Assembly (NCBI RefSeq): GCF_900102965.1
Contig: NZ_FNGM01000020.1
Coordinates: 53,271-117,270 of the forward strand
Reading direction: 5' to 3'
DNA length: 64,000 nucleotides
From: Paenibacillus jilunlii
GTDB lineage: Bacteria; Bacillota; Bacilli; Paenibacillales; Paenibacillaceae
Notes under the pieces: generated by a model
Seen by the model: only the letters and a program-made list of their open reading frames with translations
Database searches by the model: none
Told to the model about the DNA's origin: nothing
Part shown: piece after piece, positions 54,678-62,815 of the stretch
How positions within the stretch are numbered: the stretch's first letter is position 1
How the letters are laid out: the number at the start of each line of letters is the position of its first letter
Position numbers and translations under genes: made by a program

Positions 54678-55055
54678 TTAAAGGTAGACCGGATACAGTC
54701 TGATTTCCCGGGTCCGGACTTCAACGAGGCTGCCCAGCGCCATTGGCTCACCAAGGCATTCGAACAGGATCAATTCCCCGTCCAGCTGCAGGCAGCCGGT
54801 TCCATCCTCCTCACTATTGTCCAGCACACCGGTGAGCACAACCTCATCCCCTTCCATGCGGATGCCATGCCCCTCCTGTTCCGCCGGAACGATATCCACC
54901 CAGCGCATCAGCAGGGCCGGAAGCTCAAATTCCACCACAGCTTCATCACCCGGCTTCACAGGAGGACCGCACCAGATGCCTCTTCCTGCGCCGGTTGCCG
55001 CTTCAAAAACCACTTCATCCTTCTTCAGGCCTGTCCCGAGTATTTTAATATTCAT
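54678..55055 (-). CDS. Conserved-looking small protein of unknown function
   Basis: A 125-residue acidic protein predicted to be mostly beta (alternating hydrophobic strands such as DEAVVEFELPALLMRWVDIVPA). It has two Cys and no membrane segment or known motif. It lies between the ArsR gene and the PLD-like gene on the same strand. I do not recognise the family. Confidence 0.6.
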   Translation of the reverse strand: MNIKILGTGLKKDEVVFEAATGAGRGIWCGPPVKPGDEAVVEFELPALLMRWVDIVPAEQEGHGIRMEGDEVVLTGVLDNSEEDGTGCLQLDGELILFECLGEPMALGSLVEVRTREIRLYPVYL

Positions 55056-55117
55056 AGCTTGGCTCCATTTGCTGAGATTTACTGCATATTATACATGACA
55101 TCCGGCCCGTTGCGCGA

Positions 55118-56734
55118 TCAGGTATAATTCTGTGTTGCTTTATTTACATAGGTGCTGGGGTGCAGCCACGGATGCTTGAAGAATTCCTTCTTATCTGTAA
55201 TTTTACGGGACACGCTGAGGTCATAGTCAATCATGGCTTTGACTTTTGCGGCAAAGGCCTCCCCCTTCACCAGCAGACCCAGCTCGAAATCGTGGCAGGC
55301 GCTTCTTTCGTTGATATTATAGGAGCCGTGGAACACCGCGCGCGATCTGTGGTCATAGGTGATTTTCCAATGGGAAAAGCGTCCTGTAGCACTGTAGTCA
55401 TAAAAAGATACCCCATTGCAAAAAGGTGTATACATATTGCTGCGTACCGCCGCACGGTTGGTGGGATGATCATTGACCTCCAGCGGATTGCAGATCTTAA
55501 GATGGCAGGAGCATTCCGGTCCAAGCCCGCCCAGCCGGTCCCAGAATGCCTGGTCAATCAGATACGGGTTCACTATTACGGTCTCTTCGGCGGCGTAAGT
55601 GATCAGATCGAGATAATACTGCTGAATCAGATTGACCGGATTTCCCGGAAAGCTCACAAACAGCGTACATTCCTCGGAACCGAAATCCGTATTGCCCTCA
55701 GCACGGTAAAAGGCATCCTCAGGATCAAAAGGATCTCCCCCGAGCAGAAGCCATCTGGACCGGAACACGGCATTCAGCGGCAGGGCCGCCGCTCCCCGGA
55801 TGCGGAAGCAGCCGTCATGCCATTCCTCCTCCCGGGCCGGCACCCCCATTGGGCGCCCGTCAACCTGCACAGAGGCAGAGGTTTCGATCGGTGCAGCAAA
55901 CGTATACTGGTCCCCGAAATTCAGACTGCCGATGATAGAGGTGATGCCGTCGATGATCATGAATTTGCGGTGGTCAATCACATTCAGACCGGTCAGCTCC
56001 ACGTCCTCCTGTACTTTATCTTGAAGGAAAAGGATGCTCTCAGGTACACCCTGAGCCTCCAATTCAGCCCGTTTCTTATGCCACTCCGCAGCAGTGTAGT
56101 AGGAATTGAATGTATCCTGCAGCTTAGCTCCCGCTTTCTTCAGCCGGTCTGAGATTTCGCTAAATCTCCCGACTTCGAGGTTATGTCCATATCCAAGGGC
56201 AGTGACTGTGTAATTCACCATGATGCGCACCTGAACTCCCCGCTCCAGCGCGCGCAGCAGCGCGTCCGCAATCCGGTTGCCCGAGTCGTCATTAAAGAAC
56301 AGCATGACGGACAGATGAATATAACGCCGGGCCTTGCCGATCTCCTCCAGAAGCATTTCCAGGCACTGCGGGCCGTTCACAAAAGCATCCACCCGGTTAT
56401 TGCGGGTGGTCTGCGGAGCCAGTGCCCGAAGCTTGCCGGAATCCAGCACTCTGACCTCAGCGGCAAGCTGTTCAAGCAACCCCGTACTGAAGCCCGGCAG
56501 TTCAGCGAGCTGCCCGGCCTCCGTAATTACGCCGCCGGTCTCCTGGCGGTATGCGCGGGCAGCGCCTCCCTCCAGCGCCGCGTCCATCAATGATGTAAGC
56601 CGTTCCGCCGGACCGGCAACCGCCCCCAGTGAGCCGCCGGATAGATAATAATTCACAACATCAACAATATCCCGCTGCAGTCCTTCATCCCACTTTTCAA
56701 GAAGCATTCTGCTGTTCCTATGTACATTTTTCAC
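55118..56734 (-). CDS. Phospholipase D-like protein (cardiolipin synthase family)
   Basis: 538 residues from GTG 56734, which lies 7 nt after GGAGGA; a longer frame from 56782 has no ribosome-binding site. The first HKD motif is DHRKFMIIDG (HxKx4D) and is followed by SLNFGDQY. The second is HWKITYD, with three residues between Lys and Asp in place of four, then HGSYNINERS. No transmembrane helix is seen. It probably acts on phosphodiester bonds in lipids; cardiolipin synthesis is unproven. Confidence 0.85.
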   Translation of the reverse strand: MKNVHRNSRMLLEKWDEGLQRDIVDVVNYYLSGGSLGAVAGPAERLTSLMDAALEGGAARAYRQETGGVITEAGQLAELPGFSTGLLEQLAAEVRVLDSGKLRALAPQTTRNNRVDAFVNGPQCLEMLLEEIGKARRYIHLSVMLFFNDDSGNRIADALLRALERGVQVRIMVNYTVTALGYGHNLEVGRFSEISDRLKKAGAKLQDTFNSYYTAAEWHKKRAELEAQGVPESILFLQDKVQEDVELTGLNVIDHRKFMIIDGITSIIGSLNFGDQYTFAAPIETSASVQVDGRPMGVPAREEEWHDGCFRIRGAAALPLNAVFRSRWLLLGGDPFDPEDAFYRAEGNTDFGSEECTLFVSFPGNPVNLIQQYYLDLITYAAEETVIVNPYLIDQAFWDRLGGLGPECSCHLKICNPLEVNDHPTNRAAVRSNMYTPFCNGVSFYDYSATGRFSHWKITYDHRSRAVFHGSYNINERSACHDFELGLLVKGEAFAAKVKAMIDYDLSVSRKITDKKEFFKHPWLHPSTYVNKATQNYT

Positions 56735-56886
56735 AGGCAGTTCCTCCATCCATTCCAAGATGTGCAGCCGGTTCATGACCAACAGCCAAAGGCCAGAGTA
56801 ATTAAGCTATGCTTAGATACCCCGGATGCACCCCTTATAAACGTTCACCCGCTTGGAGTTCTATCCTTCCCCTTCAGCCAGCTGAG

Positions 56887-56938
56887 AAAAAAACAGGGGG
56901 AGCTTCCAGAACCTGTCCGGCTCCAGAAACTCCCCCTG
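56887..56938 (-). terminator. Terminator of mtnE
   Basis: CAGGGGGAG (56894-56902) pairs with CTCCCCCTG (56930-56938), and on the minus strand TTTTTTT follows. Confidence 0.9.
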
Positions 56939-56975
56939 CTGAAAGAATACTTATTCATGATATCCCGGCAGCTTG

Positions 56976-58160
56976 TCACCGGACTGGAGCAAAAAGCTTC
57001 AACCCTGCAATCCGCTTCACAGCTTCCGCCAGCCGGGCTTCATCGCTGACCAGACCTACCCGCACATAGCCTTCGCCGTATTCACCGAAGCCGATCCCCG
57101 GCGCCACTACCACATGGGCCTCATCCAGCAGCAGATCGGCAAAGCTCTGGGAGGTGTAGCCTTCAGGAACCGGAAGCCAGGCAAAAAATGAACCGCCTGG
57201 AGCCTCCACCTTCCAGCCAAGCCCGCGTAATCCGCCGATCAGAAGATTCCGCCTCGCTTCATAGCGGTCCAGATTCTCCTGGACACAGACCTGGGGACCT
57301 GACAATGCTGCGGCCGCCGCTTCCTGGACCGCACCGAACAGGCTGACGTACATATGATCCTGCAGCAGGTTCAGACTCTCAATAACACTGGCATTTCCGA
57401 CAGCAAACGCTACCCGCCAACCGGCCATGTTGTAAGTTTTGGATAAAGTATATATTTCAATGCCGTTGTCCTTCGCTCCCGGCGTCTGAAGATAGCTGAG
57501 CGGACGCACTCCATCATAGCCGAGTGCGGCATAGGCGAAATCATGGACCACACAAAGATTATGCTGCCCGGCAAACTGCACCGTATCGCGGAAAAAAGCC
57601 TCCGAAGCCACGGCTCCTGTCGGATTGTTCGGATAGTTCAGGAACATCAGCTTCGCCCTGTCGGCCGCCTCCGGGCTTATGGTGCCGTAATCGGGCAAAA
57701 AGCCGTTTTCCGCAGTCAGCGTCATCCTCTCCATGACCGCACGGGCCAGTTCAATTCCTGACCAGTAATCTGGATATCCAGGGTCGGGTACAAGCGCGGT
57801 ATCGCCCGGATTCAACAGGCACTGGACCACCTCGACCAGTCCGGTTTTGCCGCCGAACAGGATCGCAACCTCGCTGTCCGGCTCAAGCCTCACTCCATAT
57901 TCACGCCCGTAGAACCCGGCCACTGCTTCCTTCAGGTAGCGGTGGCCGCGAAACGGCGGATATTTATGGTTGAGGGGATTGGCTGCTGCCGCCTGCAAGG
58001 CCTCGACAATGTGTGCTGGCGTAGGCATATCGGGATTTCCCTGTCCCAGATTGATCACGTCATGCCCTGCTGCGGAGGCCATGCCCGCCCTGGCGACAAG
58101 GGCGGCAAAAAACTGCTTGGGCAAGGACTGCAACATCGTTGAAGGCTCAAAATGATTCAC
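56976..58160 (-). CDS. mtnE: Methionine-salvage aminotransferase (MtnE/YkrV type)
   Basis: A 394-residue fold-type I PLP enzyme. The PLP-lysine lies in TLSKTYNMAGWR, and NYPNNPTGAVAS, DFAYAALGYDG and SFFAWLPVP are typical. The N-terminus LQSLPKQFFAALVARAG and the whole pattern match Bacillus MtnE, which transaminates 2-keto-4-methylthiobutyrate to methionine with glutamine as donor. No other mtn gene is contiguous, but an MtnU-type omega-amidase is 1.6 kb away. It begins 29 bp after the monooxygenase gene, so it may be part of that operon. Confidence 0.88.
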   Translation of the reverse strand: MNHFEPSTMLQSLPKQFFAALVARAGMASAAGHDVINLGQGNPDMPTPAHIVEALQAAAANPLNHKYPPFRGHRYLKEAVAGFYGREYGVRLEPDSEVAILFGGKTGLVEVVQCLLNPGDTALVPDPGYPDYWSGIELARAVMERMTLTAENGFLPDYGTISPEAADRAKLMFLNYPNNPTGAVASEAFFRDTVQFAGQHNLCVVHDFAYAALGYDGVRPLSYLQTPGAKDNGIEIYTLSKTYNMAGWRVAFAVGNASVIESLNLLQDHMYVSLFGAVQEAAAAALSGPQVCVQENLDRYEARRNLLIGGLRGLGWKVEAPGGSFFAWLPVPEGYTSQSFADLLLDEAHVVVAPGIGFGEYGEGYVRVGLVSDEARLAEAVKRIAGLKLFAPVR

Positions 58161-58189
58161 TGCAGGTATTCATCCTCTCCGGCTGTGGA

Positions 58190-58486
58190 TTATTTGCTGG
58201 CCGGCTCGGCGTTATACACTTTGACGTCCAGCGGAGCCGTCAGGAACTCCGGCGCTTTTGCCGCAAAGCCGGTGAAGTGGGAACTTGAATTATGACTGGC
58301 TACAGCCTCCATATCGCGCCAGGTTTCCACCATGATATAGGTATTGTCCTTTTCGAAATGATTGTACAGCTCATAAGAAAGGTTGCCTTCCTCTTGACGG
58401 GTTGCGGCCAGCAGTTGTTTGGCCTCGGCCAGAAATTTCTCCTTAAGTGCAGGATTGACTTGCATTACAGCATGAATAATGATCAT
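58190..58486 (-). CDS. Putative quinol monooxygenase (ABM domain)
   Basis: A 98-residue ferredoxin-like protein. IIIHAVMQVNPALKEKFLAEAKQLL, ELYNHFEKDNTYIMVETWRD and SSHFTGF match the YgiN-like quinol monooxygenases. Downstream of a nitroreductase and a MarR regulator, it fits quinone or electrophile detoxification. Function is inferred from family and context. Confidence 0.88.
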   Translation of the reverse strand: MIIIHAVMQVNPALKEKFLAEAKQLLAATRQEEGNLSYELYNHFEKDNTYIMVETWRDMEAVASHNSSSHFTGFAAKAPEFLTAPLDVKVYNAEPASK

Positions 58487-58533
58487 TTGGGGAACCTCCT
58501 AAACGTTTTGTGAGCATAAGCATCTTAACAGTC

Positions 58534-59169
58534 TTATTTCCACTGTGCAATGGTGTCGATAGGCAGACGGACAGATGCATAACCAGCTTCAGCGGCTTTG
58601 CCGATTGAAATCAGCATAACCGGGATATAGCGCTCTTTGTCCATTCCGAACACTTCGGCGATCTGGTCTTTCTCGAAGCCGCCGATAGGGTTAGTGTCGT
58701 AGCCGTGGGCACGGGCTGCCAGCATCAGCTGCATGGAGGCCAGCCCCCCGTCGATCATAATGGTTTCTCTGTTCACAGCTGCAGGCAAATTTGCAAAATG
58801 CGCACCCAGCGCGGCAAGCTGTCTTTCTTTTACTTCAGCAGGCATCAGTCCGCGTTCTACAGCTGTTCCGTAAATTTCTTCAGCATAATCGAAATTGTTC
58901 ATATCCACAAAAACTGCGATAACCGCCGCTGAAGTCTCTACCTGCTGCTGGTTGAATTTAGCCAGTGGCGCAAGCTTGGCTTTGCCCTCAGCACTTTCAA
59001 TCACCAGAAAACGCCAAGGCTGCATGTTCACCGAAGAAGGCGCGAGCGTTGCTTCAGTAAGAATTTGGGTCATTTCCGCTTTGCTGATTTTGACGGATGG
59101 ATCATATTTGCGGATCGAGCGGCGTCCTGTGATAATACTTGTAAAATCATTGGTTTGGGTAGTGTTCAT
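58534..59169 (-). CDS. Nitroreductase family protein
   Basis: A 211-residue FMN-dependent oxidoreductase. RRSIRKYDPSVKISKAE and PSSVNMQPWRFLV are the FMN-binding landmarks, and GGFEKDQIAEVFG lies near the C-terminus. I start at ATG 59169, ten nt after AAAGGAG. It reduces nitro compounds or quinones with NAD(P)H. It is between a MarR gene (34 bp upstream) and a quinol monooxygenase. Confidence 0.93.
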   Translation of the reverse strand: MNTTQTNDFTSIITGRRSIRKYDPSVKISKAEMTQILTEATLAPSSVNMQPWRFLVIESAEGKAKLAPLAKFNQQQVETSAAVIAVFVDMNNFDYAEEIYGTAVERGLMPAEVKERQLAALGAHFANLPAAVNRETIMIDGGLASMQLMLAARAHGYDTNPIGGFEKDQIAEVFGMDKERYIPVMLISIGKAAEAGYASVRLPIDTIAQWK

Positions 59170-59202
59170 AAATAACAAGCTCCTTTGAGGTTGGTGTATA
59201 GT

Positions 59203-59637
59203 TTATGGCTGCAGCAACTTGATATTATACTGCAGCCGGGCAAGCATATCTGCGAGCGCAGCGCGCTCCTGTTCATTAAACCCTGCGAGCAAATTGGCAA
59301 TAAAACGGCTCTTTTCTTCCTTGTAAGAACGGATTTTATCTCTGCCCTGCGCAGTCAGTGAGACCAGAGTCACTCTGTTGTCATCAGGATTATTGCGCCG
59401 GGAGATCATACCGTTCTCTTCCAGTCCCTTCAGATGGCGGGTGACAGCCGCAGCATCGATATCCACATGCTTTTGCAGGGAAATCTGGCTGATCTCAGTA
59501 ACCTGGAACAGCTCATGAAGCAGACGGAGCCGAGTAGGACTAATCCCTGCACAGCGCTCGAAGGTCGGTGTAATTGCTTTGTTCAGCGCCTGCAGACGTT
59601 CAAAAATGCGGTCTTCCTCAGACAGATATTCAGTCAA
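59203..59637 (-). CDS. MarR-family regulator of the nitroreductase operon
   Basis: A 144-residue winged-helix protein: ISQISLQKHVDIDAAAVTRHLKGLEENGMISR is the DNA-binding region and NPDDNRVTLVSLTAQG the wing. It is the first gene of the run with nitroreductase and monooxygenase. A 14-bp perfect palindrome just upstream is the probable operator, implying autoregulation. Confidence 0.9.
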   Translation of the reverse strand: MTEYLSEEDRIFERLQALNKAITPTFERCAGISPTRLRLLHELFQVTEISQISLQKHVDIDAAAVTRHLKGLEENGMISRRNNPDDNRVTLVSLTAQGRDKIRSYKEEKSRFIANLLAGFNEQERAALADMLARLQYNIKLLQP

Positions 59638-59659
59638 GATTAACCCCCTAATACAAATG

Positions 59660-59673
59660 GATTGTGCACAATC
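59660..59673. promoter_or_regulatory. Probable MarR operator (perfect 14-bp palindrome)
   Basis: GATTGTGCACAATC lies about 23 bp upstream of the MarR start and downstream of its candidate -10 box, where a bound repressor would block transcription. Confidence 0.6.
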
Positions 59674-59688
59674 TTTTTGACATTCATC

Positions 59689-59717
59689 ACTTTACACCTT
59701 TATCATTGACCCGTCAA
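59689..59717 (-). promoter_or_regulatory. Candidate promoter of the MarR-nitroreductase operon
   Basis: On the minus strand TTGACG (59712-59717) and TAAAGT (59689-59694) are separated by 17 bp. The -35 box is part of a second dyad, TTGACCCGTCAA (59706-59717 on the plus strand). Confidence 0.5.
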
Positions 59718-59807
59718 CTAATATTTACAACCCATTTCTTCCTTGCCGGGCCAGCCGCTTCCCCGTAGAATCAAATTATCCTAATCCATAGAAAAAGGAG
59801 TCTGTTT

Positions 59808-60587
59808 ATGATAATCTCCCTGCTCCAGCTCGATATAGCATTTGGCAATCCCCAGGCGAATTATGCTGCGGCAGAACGTAAAATCCGCGAGGCCGCTGCT
59901 CAAGGCACGGATTGTGTGATCCTCCCGGAGCTGTGGACGACCGGCTATGATTTGACCCGGCTGGCCGTAATTGCCGATCCTGAGGGGAATGCCACCAAGA
60001 CGTTGATGTCCGGCCTAGCCCGCGAGCTCGGCATCCATATTGTGGCCGGCTCCGTTGCCAGCAGGCACGACAGCGGCATTACCAATAGCATGTATGTATT
60101 CAGCTGTACCGGTGAACTCGCCGGAGAGTACAGCAAGCTGCATCTGTTCCGGCTGATGGATGAGCATCTGTATCTGCAGCCTGGGGCAGCCAAAGGGCTG
60201 TTCACTCTGGACGGAGCCAGCTGCGCCGGGCTGATCTGCTATGATATCCGCTTTCCCGAATGGGCCCGTGCCCATACAGCGTCCGGTGCCGAGATGCTGT
60301 TCATCAGCGCCGAATGGCCGCTGCCGCGTCTCGCCCATTGGCGTGCCCTGCTGATCTGCCGGGCCATTGAAAACCAATGTTATGTCATCGCGTGCAACCG
60401 TGCAGGCGAGGACCCGTCGAACACTTTTGCAGGCCATTCGATGATCATTGATCCATGGGGAGAGGTCGTCTGCGAAGCCTCGGTAGGGGAGGAGATTCTG
60501 CGCGGTGAGATAGATTTGCAGAAGGTGCGGGAGGTCCGGGCACAGATTCCGGTTTTTTCCGACCGGAGGCCGGAGCTGTACCAGTAA
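59808..60587 (+). CDS. mtnU: Carbon-nitrogen hydrolase, omega-amidase (MtnU/YafV type)
   Basis: A 259-residue nitrilase-superfamily enzyme. The catalytic triad is Glu in ILPELWTTGYD, Lys in EYSKLHLF, and Cys in GLICYDIRFPEW. This subgroup deaminates 2-oxoglutaramate, the by-product of glutamine-dependent transamination such as that by MtnE. The ATG follows AAAAAGGAG. It is divergent from the MarR operon; linkage with mtnE supports the name. Confidence 0.85.
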   Translation: MIISLLQLDIAFGNPQANYAAAERKIREAAAQGTDCVILPELWTTGYDLTRLAVIADPEGNATKTLMSGLARELGIHIVAGSVASRHDSGITNSMYVFSCTGELAGEYSKLHLFRLMDEHLYLQPGAAKGLFTLDGASCAGLICYDIRFPEWARAHTASGAEMLFISAEWPLPRLAHWRALLICRAIENQCYVIACNRAGEDPSNTFAGHSMIIDPWGEVVCEASVGEEILRGEIDLQKVREVRAQIPVFSDRRPELYQ

Positions 60588-60735
60588 TCTGCCGATCCTT
60601 TGCGGCGGCACCGGGAGGGACCGCTTGCAAGGGCAGCCCTGCCTCTAAGTTACAGGGATTGTCCGTTATTACGTCTCGGCGATTGCCCGTCATCCTACAG
60701 GAGAAGCTGTTCAGAGCGCCTGATTATGGCTACCG

Positions 60736-60922
60736 AAGTGGAAAAAGCAGACCTAATCCGTGCCTTTTGGCTGCCAGCAGGTCCTCAGTGGGAAAAAGTG
60801 CACTTAAATGAGCGGCTTGGCTCCACATGCAGCAGATTCGCTGGAAATAAGGATACAAATTCCCACTAAATACCGCTATGGAACGGGTTCAGGCCTATTT
60901 AGTGATCCTAATTCCACTTAGG
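60736..60922. repeat. Intergenic F-F-R-R repeat element, copy D
   Basis: Forward motifs lie at 60736-60758 and 60786-60809, reverse at 60851-60871 and 60899-60922. Spacing is about 50 and 49 bp. It lies between mtnU and lipL, which are convergent. The remaining ~340 bp of this gap show only a terminator at 61027. Confidence 0.75.
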
Positions 60923-61026
60923 CCTTAACAGGTCATTGGCTTTCTTTTCTTACACCCGCATAAGACCTTTTCTCGATAGCAAAAGCGGATCTAGAGCCTG
61001 AATGGCCTGCTTCCATTCATGCATTG

Positions 61027-61074
61027 CCAAAAGTGCCGCTTCTGCTGAACTCCCAGCAGAGGCGGCACTTTTGG
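61027..61074. terminator. Bidirectional terminator between mtnU and lipL
   Basis: CCAAAAGTGCCGC (61027-61039) pairs perfectly with GCGGCACTTTTGG (61062-61074), with an inner CTGCTG/CAGCAG stem. Confidence 0.9.
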
Positions 61075-61113
61075 GGCTGGCCGGTGATGCTTCGTTTCAC
61101 CGGCCTTAGGCTG

Positions 61114-62535
61114 CTAGCGGGCGTAGCGCTCCCGCAGCACCCTTACGGCCTCCAGTACGCGTGGATCAGCGTACTGGAGGCTGTATCCTGCAGTCTGCCG
61201 CAGCTGGCCGGCAGACTGCAGATGGACGCCGCGCCGGGTCAAGGCCAGGCGGAATCCTTCGGCGAACACTGCCGCCGAAGCCGGTCCGCCAAGCTCGCCG
61301 AGCGCGGCCAGGGTCTGCGGGATGACGCGCGGATAAGCAAGCGCGTCATCGCCATCCGCGGCAGTGTCGTAGAAGCCGCGGATCAACTGCCCGCGCTCCG
61401 GGCCGGAGCCGGAGACGATTACGAACGCGTGCACGAAGTACGCGCTGCTCTGCCTACGCTGGGCAATGCCGCAGAATTTGCGGCCGCCGATGGCCAAGTC
61501 GAAGTCGCCCGGGCAATATGACCCGGCGACCTCGCCTGCCCGGATCTGCGCCGCCGCCTGCGGATGGCTGGCCGCGACGGCTTCTGTGATCAGCGAAGCC
61601 AGCAGCCGGAAATCGTCGTGGAAGTCCAGCTTCCCCGTACTTTTGCGGAGCAGCAGCGACACGTTGACGACCCCGGCATCCAGCGGCACAGCCGCGCCGC
61701 CGGAATGCCGGACCGCCGTGCGGTAGCCCTTCCCCTCCAGTTCGGCCATCGCCTCAGCCGCCCGGGGCAGCTTGCTGTCCCGCAGGCCCAGCGCTACGCC
61801 ACCGGGATGGCTCCACAGATGCACAGACGGCTGGACGAGGCCCGCCCCCACATCCCGGCAGAGCGTCTCCTCGAACGCGAACGGGAGCAGCATATCTCCG
61901 CCTGCCTCCACCGCAGAATTTAATTGCCCTGCGACTTCACCACTCGCGGGACGACCGGAACCCTCACTTCCCGGTGATGCATCCGGTTCCGCCAAGTGCT
62001 CAAAAAGCACCATAACCGGCGGGAGCAAACCCGCTGTCACCTGCACTAGCCCCTGTCCCTGTACTTGCCCCTGTCCCTGCACTTGCTCTCGTCCCTGCAC
62101 TTGTTCCTGTCCCTGCACTAGCCGCTGTCCCTGCACCAGTTCCTGTCCCTGCACTTGTCCTTGTCCCTGCACTAGCCCCTGTCCCTGCACTAGCTCCTGT
62201 CCCTGCACTAGCCCCTGTCCCTGCACTAGCTCCTGTCCCTGCACTAGCCCCTGTCCCTGCACTAGCCCCTGTCCCTGCACTTGTTCCTGTCCCTGCACTT
62301 GCTCTCGTCCCTCTCCCAGCACTAGCCCCTGTCCTTCTAAATGCCCCTGCTCCTCAACTTGCCTTACAACTTGCCCTACTTGCCCTATTACTTGCTCTTT
62401 CCTTGTTCCTTCACTTAATCCTGCCCGGCCCCCACCGGCCTCTGCTTCTATCCTCGCACTTGTCCCTGCGCCATTCCCTACCCAGGCTCCTGCCCTTGCC
62501 TCACTCTGGTCCTGCTCTTTATGATCTCCGCTCAT
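61114..62535 (-). CDS. lipL: Octanoyl-[GcvH]:protein N-octanoyltransferase with repeat-rich N-terminal extension
   Basis: 473 residues. Residues ~170-473 are the LipL amidotransferase, which moves octanoyl from GcvH to E2 subunits. Catalytic Cys341 is in GSYCPGDFDLAIGGRKFCG, and RHSGGAAVPLDAGVVNVS is conserved. Bacillus LipL is about 280 residues. Here an extra ~170 residues precede it: an acidic/Ala-Gly segment (1-75) and 15 copies of a six-residue unit GQ(G/E)(L/Q)VQ at 76-165. The ATG at 62535 has GGGAGG at about 8 nt, whereas no ribosome-binding site precedes internal ATG/GTG codons near 170, so the repeats are probably translated. Confidence 0.88.
   Translation of the reverse strand: MSGDHKEQDQSEARAGAWVGNGAGTSARIEAEAGGGRAGLSEGTRKEQVIGQVGQVVRQVEEQGHLEGQGLVLGEGREQVQGQEQVQGQGLVQGQGLVQGQELVQGQGLVQGQELVQGQGLVQGQGQVQGQELVQGQRLVQGQEQVQGREQVQGQGQVQGQGLVQVTAGLLPPVMVLFEHLAEPDASPGSEGSGRPASGEVAGQLNSAVEAGGDMLLPFAFEETLCRDVGAGLVQPSVHLWSHPGGVALGLRDSKLPRAAEAMAELEGKGYRTAVRHSGGAAVPLDAGVVNVSLLLRKSTGKLDFHDDFRLLASLITEAVAASHPQAAAQIRAGEVAGSYCPGDFDLAIGGRKFCGIAQRRQSSAYFVHAFVIVSGSGPERGQLIRGFYDTAADGDDALAYPRVIPQTLAALGELGGPASAAVFAEGFRLALTRRGVHLQSAGQLRQTAGYSLQYADPRVLEAVRVLRERYAR
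62041..62310. repeat. 18-bp minisatellite inside lipL (15 units)
   Basis: The plus strand shows an 18-bp unit, CTGTCCCTGCACTAGCCC and variants, repeated 15 times without frame breaks. Variation is mainly in the codons for the third and fourth residues of each unit. Confidence 0.92.
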
Positions 62536-62815
62536 CTATACACCCTCCCGCAATCCATTGGTTTCCTTCTTTCCATAAAAATGCGGCACATAGCCCAATT
62601 GAACCTTGAAAGCTGCTGTCGAACGTTCCGTTTTTTTGTCTTATTATAAGAATACCAACTATATTCCCATTGTAACCGATGAGCAGTCCGGCAGCGAAGC
62701 CCCATGCTGATATCCGTATTTGAAATGAAGCCATGATAGCGTTATCCTTAAGGTATTAGTGCAGTGATTGCCACCAGAGTTCATGCAAGACACAACCTTC
62801 AAGGAGTGATGCCGC

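Noticed and set aside
61772..62524. Cys/Pro-rich 250-residue protein on the plus strand opposite lipL
   Set aside because: It is the antisense of the minisatellite; the opposite frame has a clear LipL domain and a strong ribosome-binding site.
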